Shown: piece by piece, positions 44,864-54,636 of the stretch
How positions within the stretch are numbered: position 1 is the first letter of the stretch
Layout: every line of letters begins with the position of its first letter
NCBI GenBank assembly: GCA_018665815.1
Contig: JABJBP010000012.1
Span: 1-59,403, forward strand
Length of the DNA: 59,403 bases
Source of the DNA: Rhodospirillaceae bacterium
GTDB lineage: Bacteria > Pseudomonadota > Alphaproteobacteria > Rhodospirillales > Casp-alpha2
Direction of reading: 5' to 3'
The notes under the pieces: model-generated
Told to the model about the DNA's origin: nothing
The model's database searches: none
Seen by the model: the letters and a program-made list of their open reading frames with translations, nothing else
Position numbers and translations under genes: made by a program

Positions 44864-45664
44864 TCAGCTTAGGCCCAAGACATCACGCATCGTATACAGG
44901 CCCGGCGGCTGGTCGCCCGCCCACAACGCGGCGCGGACAGCGCCGCTGGCAAACAGCCCCCTGTCCGTTGCCCGGTGGGTCAATTCAATGCGTTCGCCGG
45001 CGCCAGCAAAAATAATGGAATGCTCACCGATGACGTCACCGCCACGAAGCGTCGCGTAGCCAATCGCGCCATCAGGCCGAGCCCCGGTTTCCCCTTCGCG
45101 GCTCAAAACGGACACGGCTTCGTGATCCACGCCACGGCCTTCGGCGGCGGCTTTGCCCAGCATCAGTGCCGTTCCAGATGGTGCATCGATCTTATGCTTA
45201 TGGTGCATTTCAAGGACTTCAATGTCGAAATCTGGACCAAGTGCCCGCGCGACCTGTTCTGACAGGCAGACCAAAAGATTAACACCGAGACTCATATTGC
45301 CGGCTTGAACAATGGTGGTTTTTTCTGCCGCAGTGGCTAGGCTGGTCATATCATCGGCATCCAAACCGGTGGTACCGACCACCAAGGCCGTCCCGGCTGT
45401 GGCCGCTATTTTCGCATGCGCAACGGTCGCTGCGGGAATGGTAAAATCGAGTATCGCATCTGCTAACGAGAACAATTCAACCGCGTCGAGGCCGATTTCC
45501 AAGCCTAGCTGCTGGGCCCCCGCTAAGATACCCAGATCCTCTCCAATGAAAGGGCTATCAGGGGTTTCCGTGCCGCCGACAAGCTCTGCCCCATTGGTTT
45601 CCAAAACGGCAGCCGCCAACATCCGACCCATCCGTCCCGCACACCCGACAATACCAATCTTCAT
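44864..45664 (-). CDS. dapB: 4-hydroxy-tetrahydrodipicolinate reductase
   Basis: A 266-residue lysine/diaminopimelate biosynthesis enzyme. MKIGIVGCAGRMGRMLAAAV is the NAD(P)H-binding glycine motif; LEMHHKHKIDAPSGTALMLG has the substrate-binding His and Lys; RGGDVIGEHSIIFAGAGERI completes the C-terminal domain. It supplies meso-diaminopimelate for peptidoglycan and lysine. The ATG at 45664 is supported by the glycine motif. The gene converges with the DUF2244 gene with only 4 bp between. Confidence 0.95.
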   Translation of the reverse strand: MKIGIVGCAGRMGRMLAAAVLETNGAELVGGTETPDSPFIGEDLGILAGAQQLGLEIGLDAVELFSLADAILDFTIPAATVAHAKIAATAGTALVVGTTGLDADDMTSLATAAEKTTIVQAGNMSLGVNLLVCLSEQVARALGPDFDIEVLEMHHKHKIDAPSGTALMLGKAAAEGRGVDHEAVSVLSREGETGARPDGAIGYATLRGGDVIGEHSIIFAGAGERIELTHRATDRGLFASGAVRAALWAGDQPPGLYTMRDVLGLS

Positions 45665-45897
45665 GATGGCAACCCTCTCTATTCATAGTCATATTTGGCC
45701 AAGATAATGTGTCTGTAGGTTTTCGCCAATTCTGTTCAATGGCCTTCATTTGGCCGTTCTCTTACGTCAGCGGTCCTGCTATGGCCAGAAATACTTGTCC
45801 GGGATTTCCAGGCACCAACACCGTTTGGTGCGAGGTCTAGGTCTTCCGGCTCAGACTCGTTATAGTATCCGCACCTATTCGCAAGCCGGGATCTATA

Positions 45898-46290
45898 ATG
45901 TTTCTTCACGTATTAAGCGAGGATCAAAAACACAGCTTTTTCGACTTGGCACAGCAAATGATGGTTGCCGATGGCATTGTCGCAGAAGCCGAGGTTGCCT
46001 ATCTCGATCGCCTCTATTGGGAAGCTGGATTGATGGGCAAGGCAACGCTGAATGATGTCGAAGAGGAAGTTTATCTGTCGATATTCGCAGATCGGCGCAC
46101 GCAATTGGTGGTATGCGTGGAGTTGATCATCATTTCAATCATCGACGGTGTATACCATGCTAAAGAAGCAGCCTTCGCCAACGCCACCGTGGATGCTTTC
46201 AGGCGGAGCGCTAAAGAACATACAGCGCTTTGCAGTATCGCCGAGCACATGGCACAAGCGCTGGTAGATATGCGCAATCTGATGGACTGA
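45898..46290 (+). CDS. TerB-like protein, copy 1
   Basis: A 130-residue all-helical protein. It begins MFLHVLSEDQKHSFFDLAQQ, followed by VADGIVAEAEVAYLDRLYWE and VELIIISIIDGVYHAKEAAF, the acidic-residue pattern of TerB-like (tellurite-resistance-type) domains. A near-paralog follows 25 bp downstream and aligns over the whole length. The function of such stand-alone proteins is unknown; the Asp/Glu positions may bind metal. Confidence 0.78.
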   Translation: MFLHVLSEDQKHSFFDLAQQMMVADGIVAEAEVAYLDRLYWEAGLMGKATLNDVEEEVYLSIFADRRTQLVVCVELIIISIIDGVYHAKEAAFANATVDAFRRSAKEHTALCSIAEHMAQALVDMRNLMD

Positions 46291-46315
46291 CCGGTTCAAT
46301 GGCATAGGACAGGCA

Positions 46316-46720
46316 ATGTTTCTACATCTACTCAATGACGATCAAAAACGAGCCTGCATGAGCCTTGTCGGCGCAATGGTGACGCGCGATGGCATGGTGG
46401 ATTCTGCCGAGACGGGCTATTTGAAACAATTGATGATCGAGTCCGGGCTTGGCCGTTCATTGGGCTAGATCTCATCAACTGATGATGTCGACCTAGGTCT
46501 ATTTGACACCTCGCCAACAAAATTCGCTGTGATTGCCGAGCTGTTGATTATGTCCATATTGGACGCCAACTATGACGACAGCGAAGCCGAATATATCAAT
46601 GTTTTGGTTGATCGGTTGAAAATCGGTTCGGATGACCATGAGGCGCTTTGCCGGGTTGCCGAGGATGCGGCTGGGGCGCTGGCCAAGATGCGCTCAAGTT
46701 CATCGTCCGAAATGGGATAG
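46316..46720 (+). pseudogene. TerB-like protein, copy 2, interrupted by in-frame TAG
   Basis: It begins MFLHLLNDDQKRACMSLVGA and aligns with copy 1 along its whole length. Codon 51 is TAG (46466-46468, after GLGRSLG); the same frame continues to TAG 46720 with TDDVDLGLFDTSPTKFAVIA and LLIMSILDANYDDSEAEYIN, matching the second half of copy 1 (VCVELIIISIIDGVYHAKEA). No gap is needed in the alignment, so one codon, for example CAG, has become a stop. Without a repair, only a 50-residue fragment would be made from the first start. Confidence 0.75.
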
Positions 46721-46898
46721 CTCTGTTTGGTGCCGTTTTTTGGCAAAATACCTCCCAAGGAACCCCGATCAGCATGATCAGGATCGAACAATTGCCGTGG
46801 CCCGCCGCCAGCAATTTCGGGGCGATTTTATCAGGTTTAAATTTTCAGAAAACTAGAGATACCTCTAGTACCCGGTGGGTCGGCAACCGGCCCGGTTC

Positions 46899-48035
46899 CT
46901 ACTCTTTAAGGTCCTCCCAAAGGTCTTTGACCTTCGAGAAAAAGCCGTGCGCCTCGGGGCTATGCTTGGCGGTGTCGCCTTCGCCATCAAATTCTTTGAG
47001 TAGTTCTTTTTGGCGTTTCGTCAGGTTCTGCGGGGTTTCCACCATGGCTTGGACAAACATGTCGCCGCGCGCCTTCGAGCGCAGCACGCTCATGCCCTTG
47101 CCCTTGAGCCTGAATTGGTGGCCCGTGGGAGTGCCGGATGGCAGAGTGATCCGCGCCATGGCGCCATCCACGGTGGGCACTTCGACGGTGCCGCCCAAAG
47201 CCGCCGTGGTCATGGCAATCGGCACTCGGCAATAGATATCGGCGCCGTCGCGCTGAAAGAACCGGTGCGGCTTCAATGACAGAAATATATAAAGATCGCC
47301 CGGCGGCGCACCACGCAACCCCGCTTCGCCCTCGCCGGCCAGGCGAATGCGCGTACCGTCCTCAACGCCGGACGGAATGTTGACGGAAAGCGTCTTCTCT
47401 TTTTGTGTCCGGCCCTGACCGCCACAGGTCCGGCAGGGATCACTAATCACCTGGCCCGTACCCTGGCAATTTGGGCACGTCCGCTCGACGGTGAAGAACC
47501 CCGATTGCGAACGCACCCGACCATGCCCTTGACAGGTGCCACAGGCCACTGGTGACGCGCCACCCTCGGCGCCAGATCCATGACAGGCATCGCACGACAC
47601 CGATGTGGGTACCCGGATTTCTGTCTGTTTACCTTTGAAGGCGTCCTCGATCCCAACTTCCATATTGAAACGGAGATCGGCGCCCTTGCCGGCATGTTGC
47701 TGGCTGCGCCGCCCGCCGCCGGAAAAATCGCCGAACATTTCATCGAAGATATCGGCGAACCCGGACGCAAACCCAGGGCCGCCACCGCCGCCGCCCGGCC
47801 CGCCGCCTTGCTCGAACGCCGCATGGCCGAAACGGTCATAGGCAGCGCGCTTCTCGCCGTCTTTTAGAACTTCATAGGCTTCGTTGACGTCTTTGAATTT
47901 CTGCTCGGCCGCGGCGTCACCCGGATTGCGGTCCGGGTGATATTGCATGGCCTGTTTGCGGTAGGCCTTCTTAAGGTCACCGTCCTCGGCATCGCGCTCG
48001 ACACCGAGCGTCGTATAATAGTCTTCCTTAGCCAT
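46899..48035 (-). CDS. dnaJ: Chaperone protein DnaJ (Hsp40)
   Basis: A 378-residue co-chaperone. The J domain has the HPD tripeptide in [12 protein letters not shown]; a Gly/Phe-rich region follows ([20 protein letters not shown]); the zinc-binding domain has four CxxCxGxG repeats ([32 protein letters not shown]). The C-terminal substrate-binding domains end at TAG 46899. DnaJ stimulates DnaK ATPase and delivers clients. It follows dnaK on the same strand but is separated by a 40-bp-arm hairpin. A very G-rich leader precedes ATG 48035. Confidence 0.96.
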   Translation of the reverse strand: MAKEDYYTTLGVERDAEDGDLKKAYRKQAMQYHPDRNPGDAAAEQKFKDVNEAYEVLKDGEKRAAYDRFGHAAFEQGGGPGGGGGGPGFASGFADIFDEMFGDFSGGGRRSQQHAGKGADLRFNMEVGIEDAFKGKQTEIRVPTSVSCDACHGSGAEGGASPVACGTCQGHGRVRSQSGFFTVERTCPNCQGTGQVISDPCRTCGGQGRTQKEKTLSVNIPSGVEDGTRIRLAGEGEAGLRGAPPGDLYIFLSLKPHRFFQRDGADIYCRVPIAMTTAALGGTVEVPTVDGAMARITLPSGTPTGHQFRLKGKGMSVLRSKARGDMFVQAMVETPQNLTKRQKELLKEFDGEGDTAKHSPEAHGFFSKVKDLWEDLKE

Positions 48036-48073
48036 GGCCGTGATCCCCCCCCTGGTATCTTAGGGGCCGTATT

Positions 48074-48156
48074 GGACGACTGACGTGATGTTTGGTGGGC
48101 CGGTGGTGACGCGAAGCGCGTCTCCACCGGCCCACCAAACATCACGTCAGTCGTCC
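48074..48156 (-). repeat. Large inverted repeat (40-bp arms, 3-nt loop) between dnaK and dnaJ
   Basis: The arms 48074-48113 and 48117-48156 are complementary at 39 of 40 positions, with loop AAG (48114-48116). On the minus strand, the 5' arm holds the last two Asp codons and the TGA stop of dnaK; the 3' arm ends 38 bases before the dnaJ start. The stem contains the segment GTGATGTTTGGTGGGCCGG. No U-run follows, so it is not a standard intrinsic terminator; it could be a stability or attenuation element limiting dnaJ mRNA or a protective 3' end for dnaK mRNA, or an inverted duplication artefact. Confidence 0.9.
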
Positions 48157-50177
48157 TTCTTGTCCTTGCCAGAACCTTTGCCAGAACCAGCTTCGGCGTC
48201 GGTCCCAGCATCGGCATCTGCGTCGGCTTTCGCCGCCGCCGCTTCCGCGTCCAGATCAACTTCTTCGAAGTCCGCATCGACGACATTGTCGGCACCAGGG
48301 CCGCCTTCCGATGCGCCGCTCGAGGCGTCCGCACCTTCCGCGCCGCCCATGTCACCCATATCGCCTTCAGCCTGGGCCGCCTTGTACATGGCTTCGCCCA
48401 ACTTCATGGAAACCTCATTTAGCGTATCGGTCTTTTCCTTGATCGCGTCGGCGTCTTCGCCTTCCAAGGCCTCTTTCAGCTCTCCAGCCGCCGTCTCGAT
48501 AGCCTGGCGATCTTCGTCCGGCACTTTATCGCCGTACTCGGCCAGGTTCTTTTCGGCCGCGTGAACCAAACTGTCCGCCGTGTTGCGAATTTCCACCGCG
48601 TCACGACGTGCCTTGTCGTCTTCGGCGTTCTGCTCGGCTTCGGAAACCATGCGCTCGATATCGTCGTCACTGAGGCCACCTGAGGCCTGGATACGGATCT
48701 GTTGTTCCTTACCCGTCGCCTTGTCCTTAGCCGACACATTGACGATGCCGTTGGCATCAATATCGAAGGTCACCTCAATCTGCGGCATGCCGCGCGCGCT
48801 CGGCGGAATACCAACCAAATCGAATTGGCCGAGAATTTTATTATCCGCAGCCATCTCGCGCTCACCCTGGAAAACCCGGATGGTCACCGCCGTCTGATTG
48901 TCTTCGGCGGTCGAGAAGGATTGCGATTTTCGTGTCGGGATCGTTGTGTTGCGGTCGATCAACCGAGTGAACACGCCACCCAGCGTCTCAATGCCCAACG
49001 ACAACGGCGTGACGTCCAACAACAACACGTCCTTGACGTCGCCCTTCAACACACCGCCCTGAATGGCGGCGCCGATGGCCACAACCTCGTCCGGGTTGAC
49101 ACCCTTGTGGGGCTCGCGGCCGAAGAACGATTTCACCGTTTCCTGAACCTGCGGCATGCGGGTCATGCCACCGACCAAGATCACTTCGTCAATTTCACCG
49201 GCGGTCAGGCCGGCGTCTTTCAAGGCCTGCTTGCAGGGCTCGACGGTGCGCTTCACCAAGTCTTCAACCAAGGCTTCCAACTTGGCCCGCGACAATTTGA
49301 TGTTGAGGTGTTTCGGTCCAGCCTGATCGGCAGTGATGAACGGCAAGTTCACTTCCGTCTGCGGCGTCGATGAAAGCTCGATCTTCGCTTTCTCGGCGGC
49401 TTCACGCAGCCGCTGCAACGCGAGCTTGTCTTCACGCAAATCAATGGAATTTTCTTTTTTGAATTCATCGGCCAGATAATCGACGATCTTGTTGTCGAAG
49501 TCCTCGCCGCCCAGGAACGTGTCGCCGTTGGTGGATTTCACTTCGAACACGCCGTCGCCGATCTCAAGCACCGAGATATCGAACGTACCACCGCCCAGGT
49601 CATAGACCGCGATGGTGCCGGTTTCTTTTTTCTCAAGTCCGTAAGCGAGTGCGGCGGCCGTCGGCTCGTTGATGATCCGCAAGACTTCAAGTCCGGCGAT
49701 CTTGCCGGCGTCCTTGGTGGCTTGGCGCTGTGAATCGTTGAAGTACGCCGGCACCGTGATCACCGCTTGGGTGACGTCTTCACCCAAATAGCTTTCCGCC
49801 GTTTCCTTCATCTTCTGCAAGATGAACGCCGAGACTTGGCTGGGGCTGTACTTCTGGCCTTCGACCTCGACCCACGCATCGCCGTTGTCGCCCTTGACGA
49901 TTTCAAAGGGAACCAGCTTTTGGTCCTCCTTGGTGATCGGGTCGTCGAAGCGCCGGCCGATCAAACGTTTGATGGCATACAATGTGTTTCCCGGATTGGT
50001 CACCGCCTGGCGTTTCGCCGGCTGGCCGACCAGGCGTTCTCCGCCGTCGGCAAAAGCGACCATGGACGGCGTTGTCCGCCCGCCCTCCGCATTTTCAATA
50101 ACCTTGGCGTCCGACCCGTCCATCAACGCGATACACGAGTTGGTCGTGCCTAAATCGATTCCAATAACTTTACTCAT
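48147..50177 (-). CDS. dnaK: Chaperone protein DnaK (Hsp70) with extended acidic C-terminus
   Basis: A 676-residue Hsp70. The ATPase domain opens [20 protein letters not shown] and has [20 protein letters not shown] and [18 protein letters not shown]; the substrate-binding domain has [20 protein letters not shown]. After the usual helical lid ([14 protein letters not shown]) the tail is unusually long: about 80 low-complexity residues rich in Asp, Ala, Glu, Gly and, at the end, Lys ([13 protein letters not shown]). Typical DnaK is about 640 residues. ATG 50177 (MSKVIG) is the family start. HrcA, GrpE and DnaJ are all nearby, as expected for a heat-shock cluster. Confidence 0.96.
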   Translation of the reverse strand: MSKVIGIDLGTTNSCIALMDGSDAKVIENAEGGRTTPSMVAFADGGERLVGQPAKRQAVTNPGNTLYAIKRLIGRRFDDPITKEDQKLVPFEIVKGDNGDAWVEVEGQKYSPSQVSAFILQKMKETAESYLGEDVTQAVITVPAYFNDSQRQATKDAGKIAGLEVLRIINEPTAAALAYGLEKKETGTIAVYDLGGGTFDISVLEIGDGVFEVKSTNGDTFLGGEDFDNKIVDYLADEFKKENSIDLREDKLALQRLREAAEKAKIELSSTPQTEVNLPFITADQAGPKHLNIKLSRAKLEALVEDLVKRTVEPCKQALKDAGLTAGEIDEVILVGGMTRMPQVQETVKSFFGREPHKGVNPDEVVAIGAAIQGGVLKGDVKDVLLLDVTPLSLGIETLGGVFTRLIDRNTTIPTRKSQSFSTAEDNQTAVTIRVFQGEREMAADNKILGQFDLVGIPPSARGMPQIEVTFDIDANGIVNVSAKDKATGKEQQIRIQASGGLSDDDIERMVSEAEQNAEDDKARRDAVEIRNTADSLVHAAEKNLAEYGDKVPDEDRQAIETAAGELKEALEGEDADAIKEKTDTLNEVSMKLGEAMYKAAQAEGDMGDMGGAEGADASSGASEGGPGADNVVDADFEEVDLDAEAAAAKADADADAGTDAEAGSGKGSGKDKKDD

Positions 50178-50979
50178 CACGTCCTCATATTTTTGCGGCT
50201 GACTCCGGCGGCCCATATGGCACCGCTACAGTCCCCATTGTTAACGTCACTTAGAGCTTCAATAGGAAAAGCCCGTTTCCGCAGCTTATCCGCGCTGTAT
50301 ATAGGCGCGTGTCCCCGATCACGCAATGTTTGCAGTGGCATTCGGGGCGAATAATTGCGCCGCCAAAAACCCGGCCTCATTCCAGGCTTGTCCGCGCGCG
50401 CCCAAGATAGGCAACGCGGTCAATGCAAAAGCCCACCGCGCGTGAAAACCGGGGTCGAAAGCGCTTTAATTTCAAGCCTTTAATAAAAAATGACGGAACA
50501 AACCCAATTTCTCAATCATCTTCCCAGAACGCCGCCACTTAACATCGCGGCGTAAGCTCGAAACACCCTGGCCAATCCCGCGTCAACTTGCTGCACCCCT
50601 AATCTCCCTTTTCCCAATGCAAACCAACACGCTCCCCACCTTGCGGCAGGCAGCATGAGGGAGAGATAGGCAGGCCAAAAAGGAATATCAACCTTTTATA
50701 CTGAATTATTTTTAGCCGCCAGAATTGAAGGAAGTTTTAACGCGGAGGACGCCGAGAAACGCCGAGATTTAGAGCAACTTTCAAATATGGAAGACTATCC
50801 AAACACGCCAACAGAGGTCGCGAAATATTTCATCATGCGAGAGCTGGATGATCTAAGGCGTGCTGGTGTGTTTAATAAAATGAAAAGTGACTGACCCCGA
50901 TTAGAGCAAAAGTAATACTATTCCAGTTGCTCCAATCGTCACGGTATCTAGTCCCGTAAAACTTGGCCCCATCCTGCTC
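50178..50979. promoter_or_regulatory. 800-bp region between dnaK and grpE
   Basis: It should hold the dnaK promoter (left half) and the end of the grpE transcript (right half). I looked for a CIRCE element (TTAGCACTC with GAGTGCTAA) and did not find one. The right half contains a small plus-strand ORF, listed separately, preceded by an AACGCGGAGGACGCCGAGAAA stretch. There is no other gene I can support. Confidence 0.4.
50787..50894 (+). CDS. Possible short ORF (35 aa) antisense to the dnaK/grpE spacer
   Basis: ATG 50787 to TGA 50894 encodes MEDYPNTPTEVAKYFIMREL followed by DDLRRAGVFNKMKSD. The composition is protein-like (amphipathic, charged) and it lies in the otherwise empty spacer, but there is no clear ribosome site, no neighbour on its strand, and no family I can name. 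It may be a remnant of a longer gene. Confidence 0.3.
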   Translation: MEDYPNTPTEVAKYFIMRELDDLRRAGVFNKMKSD

Positions 50980-51915
50980 CTAAAGCTCCTGATCCAAATT
51001 CCCACCCGAGGTATCTTTCGAGTCGGTTTGGAACTCATAAGCGGCTTGGCCGTCGCGGGTGGCGGGGTCGGCGTCGGTGTCCGATGCCCCGGCAGTTTCG
51101 GCGGATTCTGTCGGCGCCGGCGCGGGGGCCTCTTTCGGGCCGCCTTTGGTGATGCCGACTTTGGCGGCGCGGAGCGTGCGGCCGTTGAGGGTGTAGCCGG
51201 GCTCCAACACCTGCGCGATGGTGCCGGCCGGCGTGTTCGTATCTTCGATTTCAAACATCGCTTCGTGCTGCATGGGGTCGAACTTGGCGCCGAGCGCCTT
51301 GATGGGTGTGATGCCGTAACGCTCAAACGTTGCGATCGCCTCGCGCTGCACCATGTCGACGCCGACGAACAGGTTTTCCAAATTCGGATCGGCGGCGCGG
51401 GCGTCGGCGTCGATGCTGGCCATTGCGCGGCCCAAATTATCGGCGACGCCCAGCATGCCTTCGGCGAAGTTCTTGATGGCGTACTTGGAGGCGTCTTCCT
51501 TGTCGCGCTGAGCGCGGCGCCGGACGTTTTCAGACTCGGCCAATGTGCGCAGCACCTTGTCGTTGAGCTCGGCGACCTCGGCTTCCAGCTCGGCGATGCG
51601 GGCCGCGGGGTCTTGGGCCCAAGGGCTATCCAAGGCGCTATCCAAAGGATCAGCCGGGGAACTTTCTTCCGCCGAACCGTCGTCATCCGAGCTTGCCCCG
51701 CCCTCCGTCGGTATCGGCCCGAAGGTGATTTCAGGTTCAGGTTGGGCGGCGGCCTCCGACACAATGTTTTCCGGCGCCGCATCTTCGGGTGGAAGGGCGC
51801 CGGGCGCGATATCGCCGGTGCCTTCGGTGTCGCCGGCCCCGGTCAATTCGATCTTCGGGCCTTGCGGGGCGGGTGCGTGATCCGCCGGGTTTTTATCTGC
51901 GTCGTGTTCGGACAT
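50980..51915 (-). CDS. grpE: Nucleotide exchange factor GrpE with long N-terminal acidic extension
   Basis: A 311-residue GrpE, the ADP-release factor for DnaK. The core (residues about 105-260) has the coiled-coil ELEAEVAELNDKVLRTLAES, VRRRAQRDKEDASKYAIKNF, the four-helix part and the beta-wing VLEPGYTLNGRTLRAAKVG. The first about 100 residues are disordered and acidic, with many Glu, Asp, Pro and Ala, and the last 50 are acidic/polar as well; GrpE is normally about 200 residues. The start codon at 51915 gives the reading MSEHDADKNPADHA. hrcA ends 51 bp upstream, so hrcA-grpE probably form one transcript. Confidence 0.93.
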   Translation of the reverse strand: MSEHDADKNPADHAPAPQGPKIELTGAGDTEGTGDIAPGALPPEDAAPENIVSEAAAQPEPEITFGPIPTEGGASSDDDGSAEESSPADPLDSALDSPWAQDPAARIAELEAEVAELNDKVLRTLAESENVRRRAQRDKEDASKYAIKNFAEGMLGVADNLGRAMASIDADARAADPNLENLFVGVDMVQREAIATFERYGITPIKALGAKFDPMQHEAMFEIEDTNTPAGTIAQVLEPGYTLNGRTLRAAKVGITKGGPKEAPAPAPTESAETAGASDTDADPATRDGQAAYEFQTDSKDTSGGNLDQEL

Positions 51916-51966
51916 CTGAAGTCTTTCTCCGTCTTTGATCTCTATTTAGCCGCCATCATCCGCACG

Positions 51967-53025
51967 TCAACCCATAAGCCGGCCAATAAGTTTGGCCGTG
52001 TAATCAACCATCGGGATGATGCGGGCGTAATTCATCCGCGTCGGGCCGACGACGCCGATGGCGCCGACGATCTGTTCGTTGGTGGTCTTGAAGCTGTCAC
52101 AAACCATCGAAACGCCCGCCAGACTAAACAGCGCGTTATCGGCGCCGATGAAAATCTGCACGCCCTCCGCCGTGTCGGCGAGCGACAACAGTTTCAAAAT
52201 TTCCTCTTTGGTTTCCAGCGCCGAAAACAAGGCCCGGATGCGCTCAAGATCGGCCATGGCGGAAACGTCTTCTAAAAGATGCGCCTGCCCCCGGACGATC
52301 AATGAGCCGCTTTGTGCCGCCGAGGCGGCCTCGGTGTTGGCGTCGCCGGACCACACGGCCAAGCCGCTTTCGACCACCCGGCTGGTCAACGCGTCGATTT
52401 CGATGCGCGCCTGATCCAGCTCGGTCATGATCTCATCGTAGGCTTCCGGGATGGTGCGCCCGACCAGTTTCGCACTGAGGAAGTTACTGGCCTTCACCAG
52501 GCTGGACGGCGGCAGGTGCTCGGGGGTCTGAATGATGCGGTTTTCGACGATGCCGCTTTCGGTGACCAGCACGACCAGCGAGCGCCCGGGGCTCAAATTG
52601 ACGAATTCAATGTGCTTCAAGGGGCTTTCGGTTTTTGGCGCGAGTACCAGACTGGCGCAACCGGTGAGCCCTGAGAGCGCTGCCGTGGCTTCTTCCAACA
52701 ACCCATCCAGGCTGTTTGATGAGCCGGCGCACTGGCCCTTGATGGATTCTCGTTCCTCGGCGGATAGATTGCCGATTTCCAATAAGCCGTCGACGAACAA
52801 TCTGAGCCCCGCGTCGGTGGGCAAACGGCCGGCGGAGGTGTGCGGCGCGAACAAAAGACCACTGTCTTCGAGGTCTGCCATGACATTGCGGACCGTTGCC
52901 GGCGAGAGTTTGGCGCCAAGGCGCCGGGCGATGGCGCGCGAGCCGACGGGCTCGCCGGTCTCCACATAGGCGTCGACGATCAGGCGGAATACTTCGCGCG
53001 AGCGCTCGTTCAACTCGGTGATCAT
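51967..53025 (-). CDS. hrcA: Heat-inducible transcription repressor HrcA
   Basis: A 352-residue repressor of heat-shock genes; it binds CIRCE elements and loses activity on heat shock, with GroEL helping refolding. The N-terminal winged helix (EVFRLIVDAYVETGEPVGSR, LSPATVRNVMADLEDSGLLF) and the C-terminal GAF-like region with LVLVTESGIVENRII- type strands and LIGRLMG ending fit the family. It is the first gene of the minus-strand heat-shock run (hrcA-grpE), with rph divergent 265 bp away. Confidence 0.95.
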   Translation of the reverse strand: MITELNERSREVFRLIVDAYVETGEPVGSRAIARRLGAKLSPATVRNVMADLEDSGLLFAPHTSAGRLPTDAGLRLFVDGLLEIGNLSAEERESIKGQCAGSSNSLDGLLEEATAALSGLTGCASLVLAPKTESPLKHIEFVNLSPGRSLVVLVTESGIVENRIIQTPEHLPPSSLVKASNFLSAKLVGRTIPEAYDEIMTELDQARIEIDALTSRVVESGLAVWSGDANTEAASAAQSGSLIVRGQAHLLEDVSAMADLERIRALFSALETKEEILKLLSLADTAEGVQIFIGADNALFSLAGVSMVCDSFKTTNEQIVGAIGVVGPTRMNYARIIPMVDYTAKLIGRLMG

Positions 53026-53290
53026 CTGGCTGCGTATTCCTTGTTGATTGGCGCGTCACTTTCGCGACCGCGCCCATCCGAAGAAAATAGGTTCGCGTGT
53101 CGGCTGCGTCAATGAAACCCGCTCATCCGGTGGCGCCAGCGGGGTGCCCAAATTCGCCGCCCTTGTCCTCGGCTCTTGTCTTTAGCTCTTGTTCTTGGCC
53201 CTTGTCCTTGGCTTAGGCGCGGGGTAGAGAAGCCCGAACAAATCAGCCGTCCCAGACAACCCATTAGACAACCCAGATGAGGCCCAACAC

Positions 53291-54025
53291 ATGACTGCCA
53301 CCGCTAGCAGACCTTCGGGGCGCACCGCCGACCAGATGCGCGACGTTATCTTAGAGCCCGACGTGGCCAAACACGCCGAGGGATCGTGCATGGCGCGTTT
53401 CGGTGATACCCACGTCTTGTGCATGGCGTCCGTCGAGGAACGGGTGCCGGGCTGGCTCCGCGATACCGGCGGCGGCTGGGTAACGGCGGAATACGGTATG
53501 CTGCCCCGCGCCACCAACACGCGCACCGGCCGCGAAGCCGCACGCGGCAAACAATCGGGCCGCACGCAGGAAATTCAACGCCTGATCGGCCGCGGTTTGC
53601 GGGCCGTGACAAATTTGAAAGCCATGGGCGAAATGCAGGTGCGCATTGATTGCGACGTCATCCAGGCCGACGGCGGCACGCGCACCGCAGCAATCACCGG
53701 CGCCTACGTGGCCTTGCACCGAGCGTTTGAGCGCTGCAAAAAGCTCGGCATCATCAAGGAAATCCCACTGATCGGTGAAGTCGCGGCAATTTCCTGCGGG
53801 CTCTATAAAGGTGCTGCGGTATTGGATTTGGATTACGCCGAGGATTCCAATGCTGAAGCTGACGCCAACTTCGTGCTTACCGGTGCCGGTGGCATCGTCG
53901 AAATTCAGGGCGCCGCCGAGGAAGACCCGTTCACCGAGGCGGCGTTCCTGGAGCTGCTGGCATTGGCCAAGAAAGGCTGCGGTGAGTTGGCCGCCCTTCA
54001 GCGCCAAGTACTCGGCCTAGATTAA
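53291..54025 (+). CDS. rph: Ribonuclease PH
   Basis: A 244-residue phosphorolytic exoribonuclease that trims tRNA 3' ends. Motifs: [20 protein letters not shown] near residue 35, [13 protein letters not shown], and [20 protein letters not shown] with catalytic acidic residues; [20 protein letters not shown] at the end. The start ATG at 53291 opens [19 protein letters not shown]. The order hrcA (divergent), rph, rdgB, hemW is conserved in alphaproteobacteria. rdgB starts 15 bp downstream. Confidence 0.96.
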   Translation: MTATASRPSGRTADQMRDVILEPDVAKHAEGSCMARFGDTHVLCMASVEERVPGWLRDTGGGWVTAEYGMLPRATNTRTGREAARGKQSGRTQEIQRLIGRGLRAVTNLKAMGEMQVRIDCDVIQADGGTRTAAITGAYVALHRAFERCKKLGIIKEIPLIGEVAAISCGLYKGAAVLDLDYAEDSNAEADANFVLTGAGGIVEIQGAAEEDPFTEAAFLELLALAKKGCGELAALQRQVLGLD

Positions 54026-54039
54026 CAGGAGCCCCTAGC

Positions 54040-54636
54040 GTGGCTCGGACATTCACCGAACCGGAACTGGTGATCGCCACCCACAACCCGGGCAAGCTGC
54101 GTGAAATCGCCGATCTCTTGGCGCCCTTCGGCACCAAGGTTCTGTCCGCCGGTGAATTGGGGTTGCCCGAACCCGTCGAAGACGAAGATACCTTCATCGG
54201 TAATGCGCTGATCAAGGCGCGCGCCGCGGTGCAAGGTTCAGGGAAGCCCGCGCTATCGGACGATTCCGGCCTCGTGGTGCCGGCTTTGGGCGGCCAACCG
54301 GGCATCCATTCGGCGCGCTGGGCCGGGCCGGAGAAGGATTTCGATCTGGCCATGGAAAAGGTCTGGACCGAGCTTGGCGATGGCGACCGCCGTGCGCATT
54401 TCGCCTGCGCCCTGGCGTTGTGTTGGCCGGACGGTGGCGCGGAAACCTTCGAAGGCACCGTCTACGGCACCCTGGTCTGGCCGCCGCGCGGCGACAAAGG
54501 CTTCGGCTATGACCCGATGTTCATCCCCGACGGCCACGCCATCACCTTCGGCGAGTTCGAGCACGCCGAAAAACACACCATCAGCCACCGCGCCACCGCG
54601 TTTCGAAAGCTCGTTCAGGCCTGCTTTCAGCCGTGA
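54040..54636 (+). CDS. rdgB: XTP/dITP (non-canonical purine NTP) pyrophosphatase RdgB/HAM1
   Basis: A 198-residue Ham1-fold enzyme that clears dITP/XTP from the nucleotide pool. [20 protein letters not shown] is the N-terminal phosphate-binding signature, [19 protein letters not shown] the catalytic Asp-rich loop, and [20 protein letters not shown] the C-terminal substrate site. The start is GTG 54040 after GGAG. Its TGA overlaps the next gene's GTG. Confidence 0.95.
   Translation: MARTFTEPELVIATHNPGKLREIADLLAPFGTKVLSAGELGLPEPVEDEDTFIGNALIKARAAVQGSGKPALSDDSGLVVPALGGQPGIHSARWAGPEKDFDLAMEKVWTELGDGDRRAHFACALALCWPDGGAETFEGTVYGTLVWPPRGDKGFGYDPMFIPDGHAITFGEFEHAEKHTISHRATAFRKLVQACFQP

Noticed and set aside
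30931-46720. Recoding of TAG as a sense codon
   Set aside because: TAG is the normal stop of about a dozen genes here (maeB, glnD, nth, dnaJ, grpE, the EAL gene and others), so general reassignment is not supported.
48074-48156. Rho-independent terminator between dnaK and dnaJ
   Set aside because: The stem is much too long and no U-run follows it.
50178-50979. CIRCE operator upstream of dnaK
   Set aside because: I searched by eye for TTAGCACTC-N9-GAGTGCTAA and found no acceptable match, despite hrcA being nearby.
51028-52275. 415-codon open frame on the plus strand opposite grpE and hrcA
   Set aside because: It is antisense to two certain genes, and its Gly/Arg/Val-rich composition is the usual shadow of GC-rich codons.
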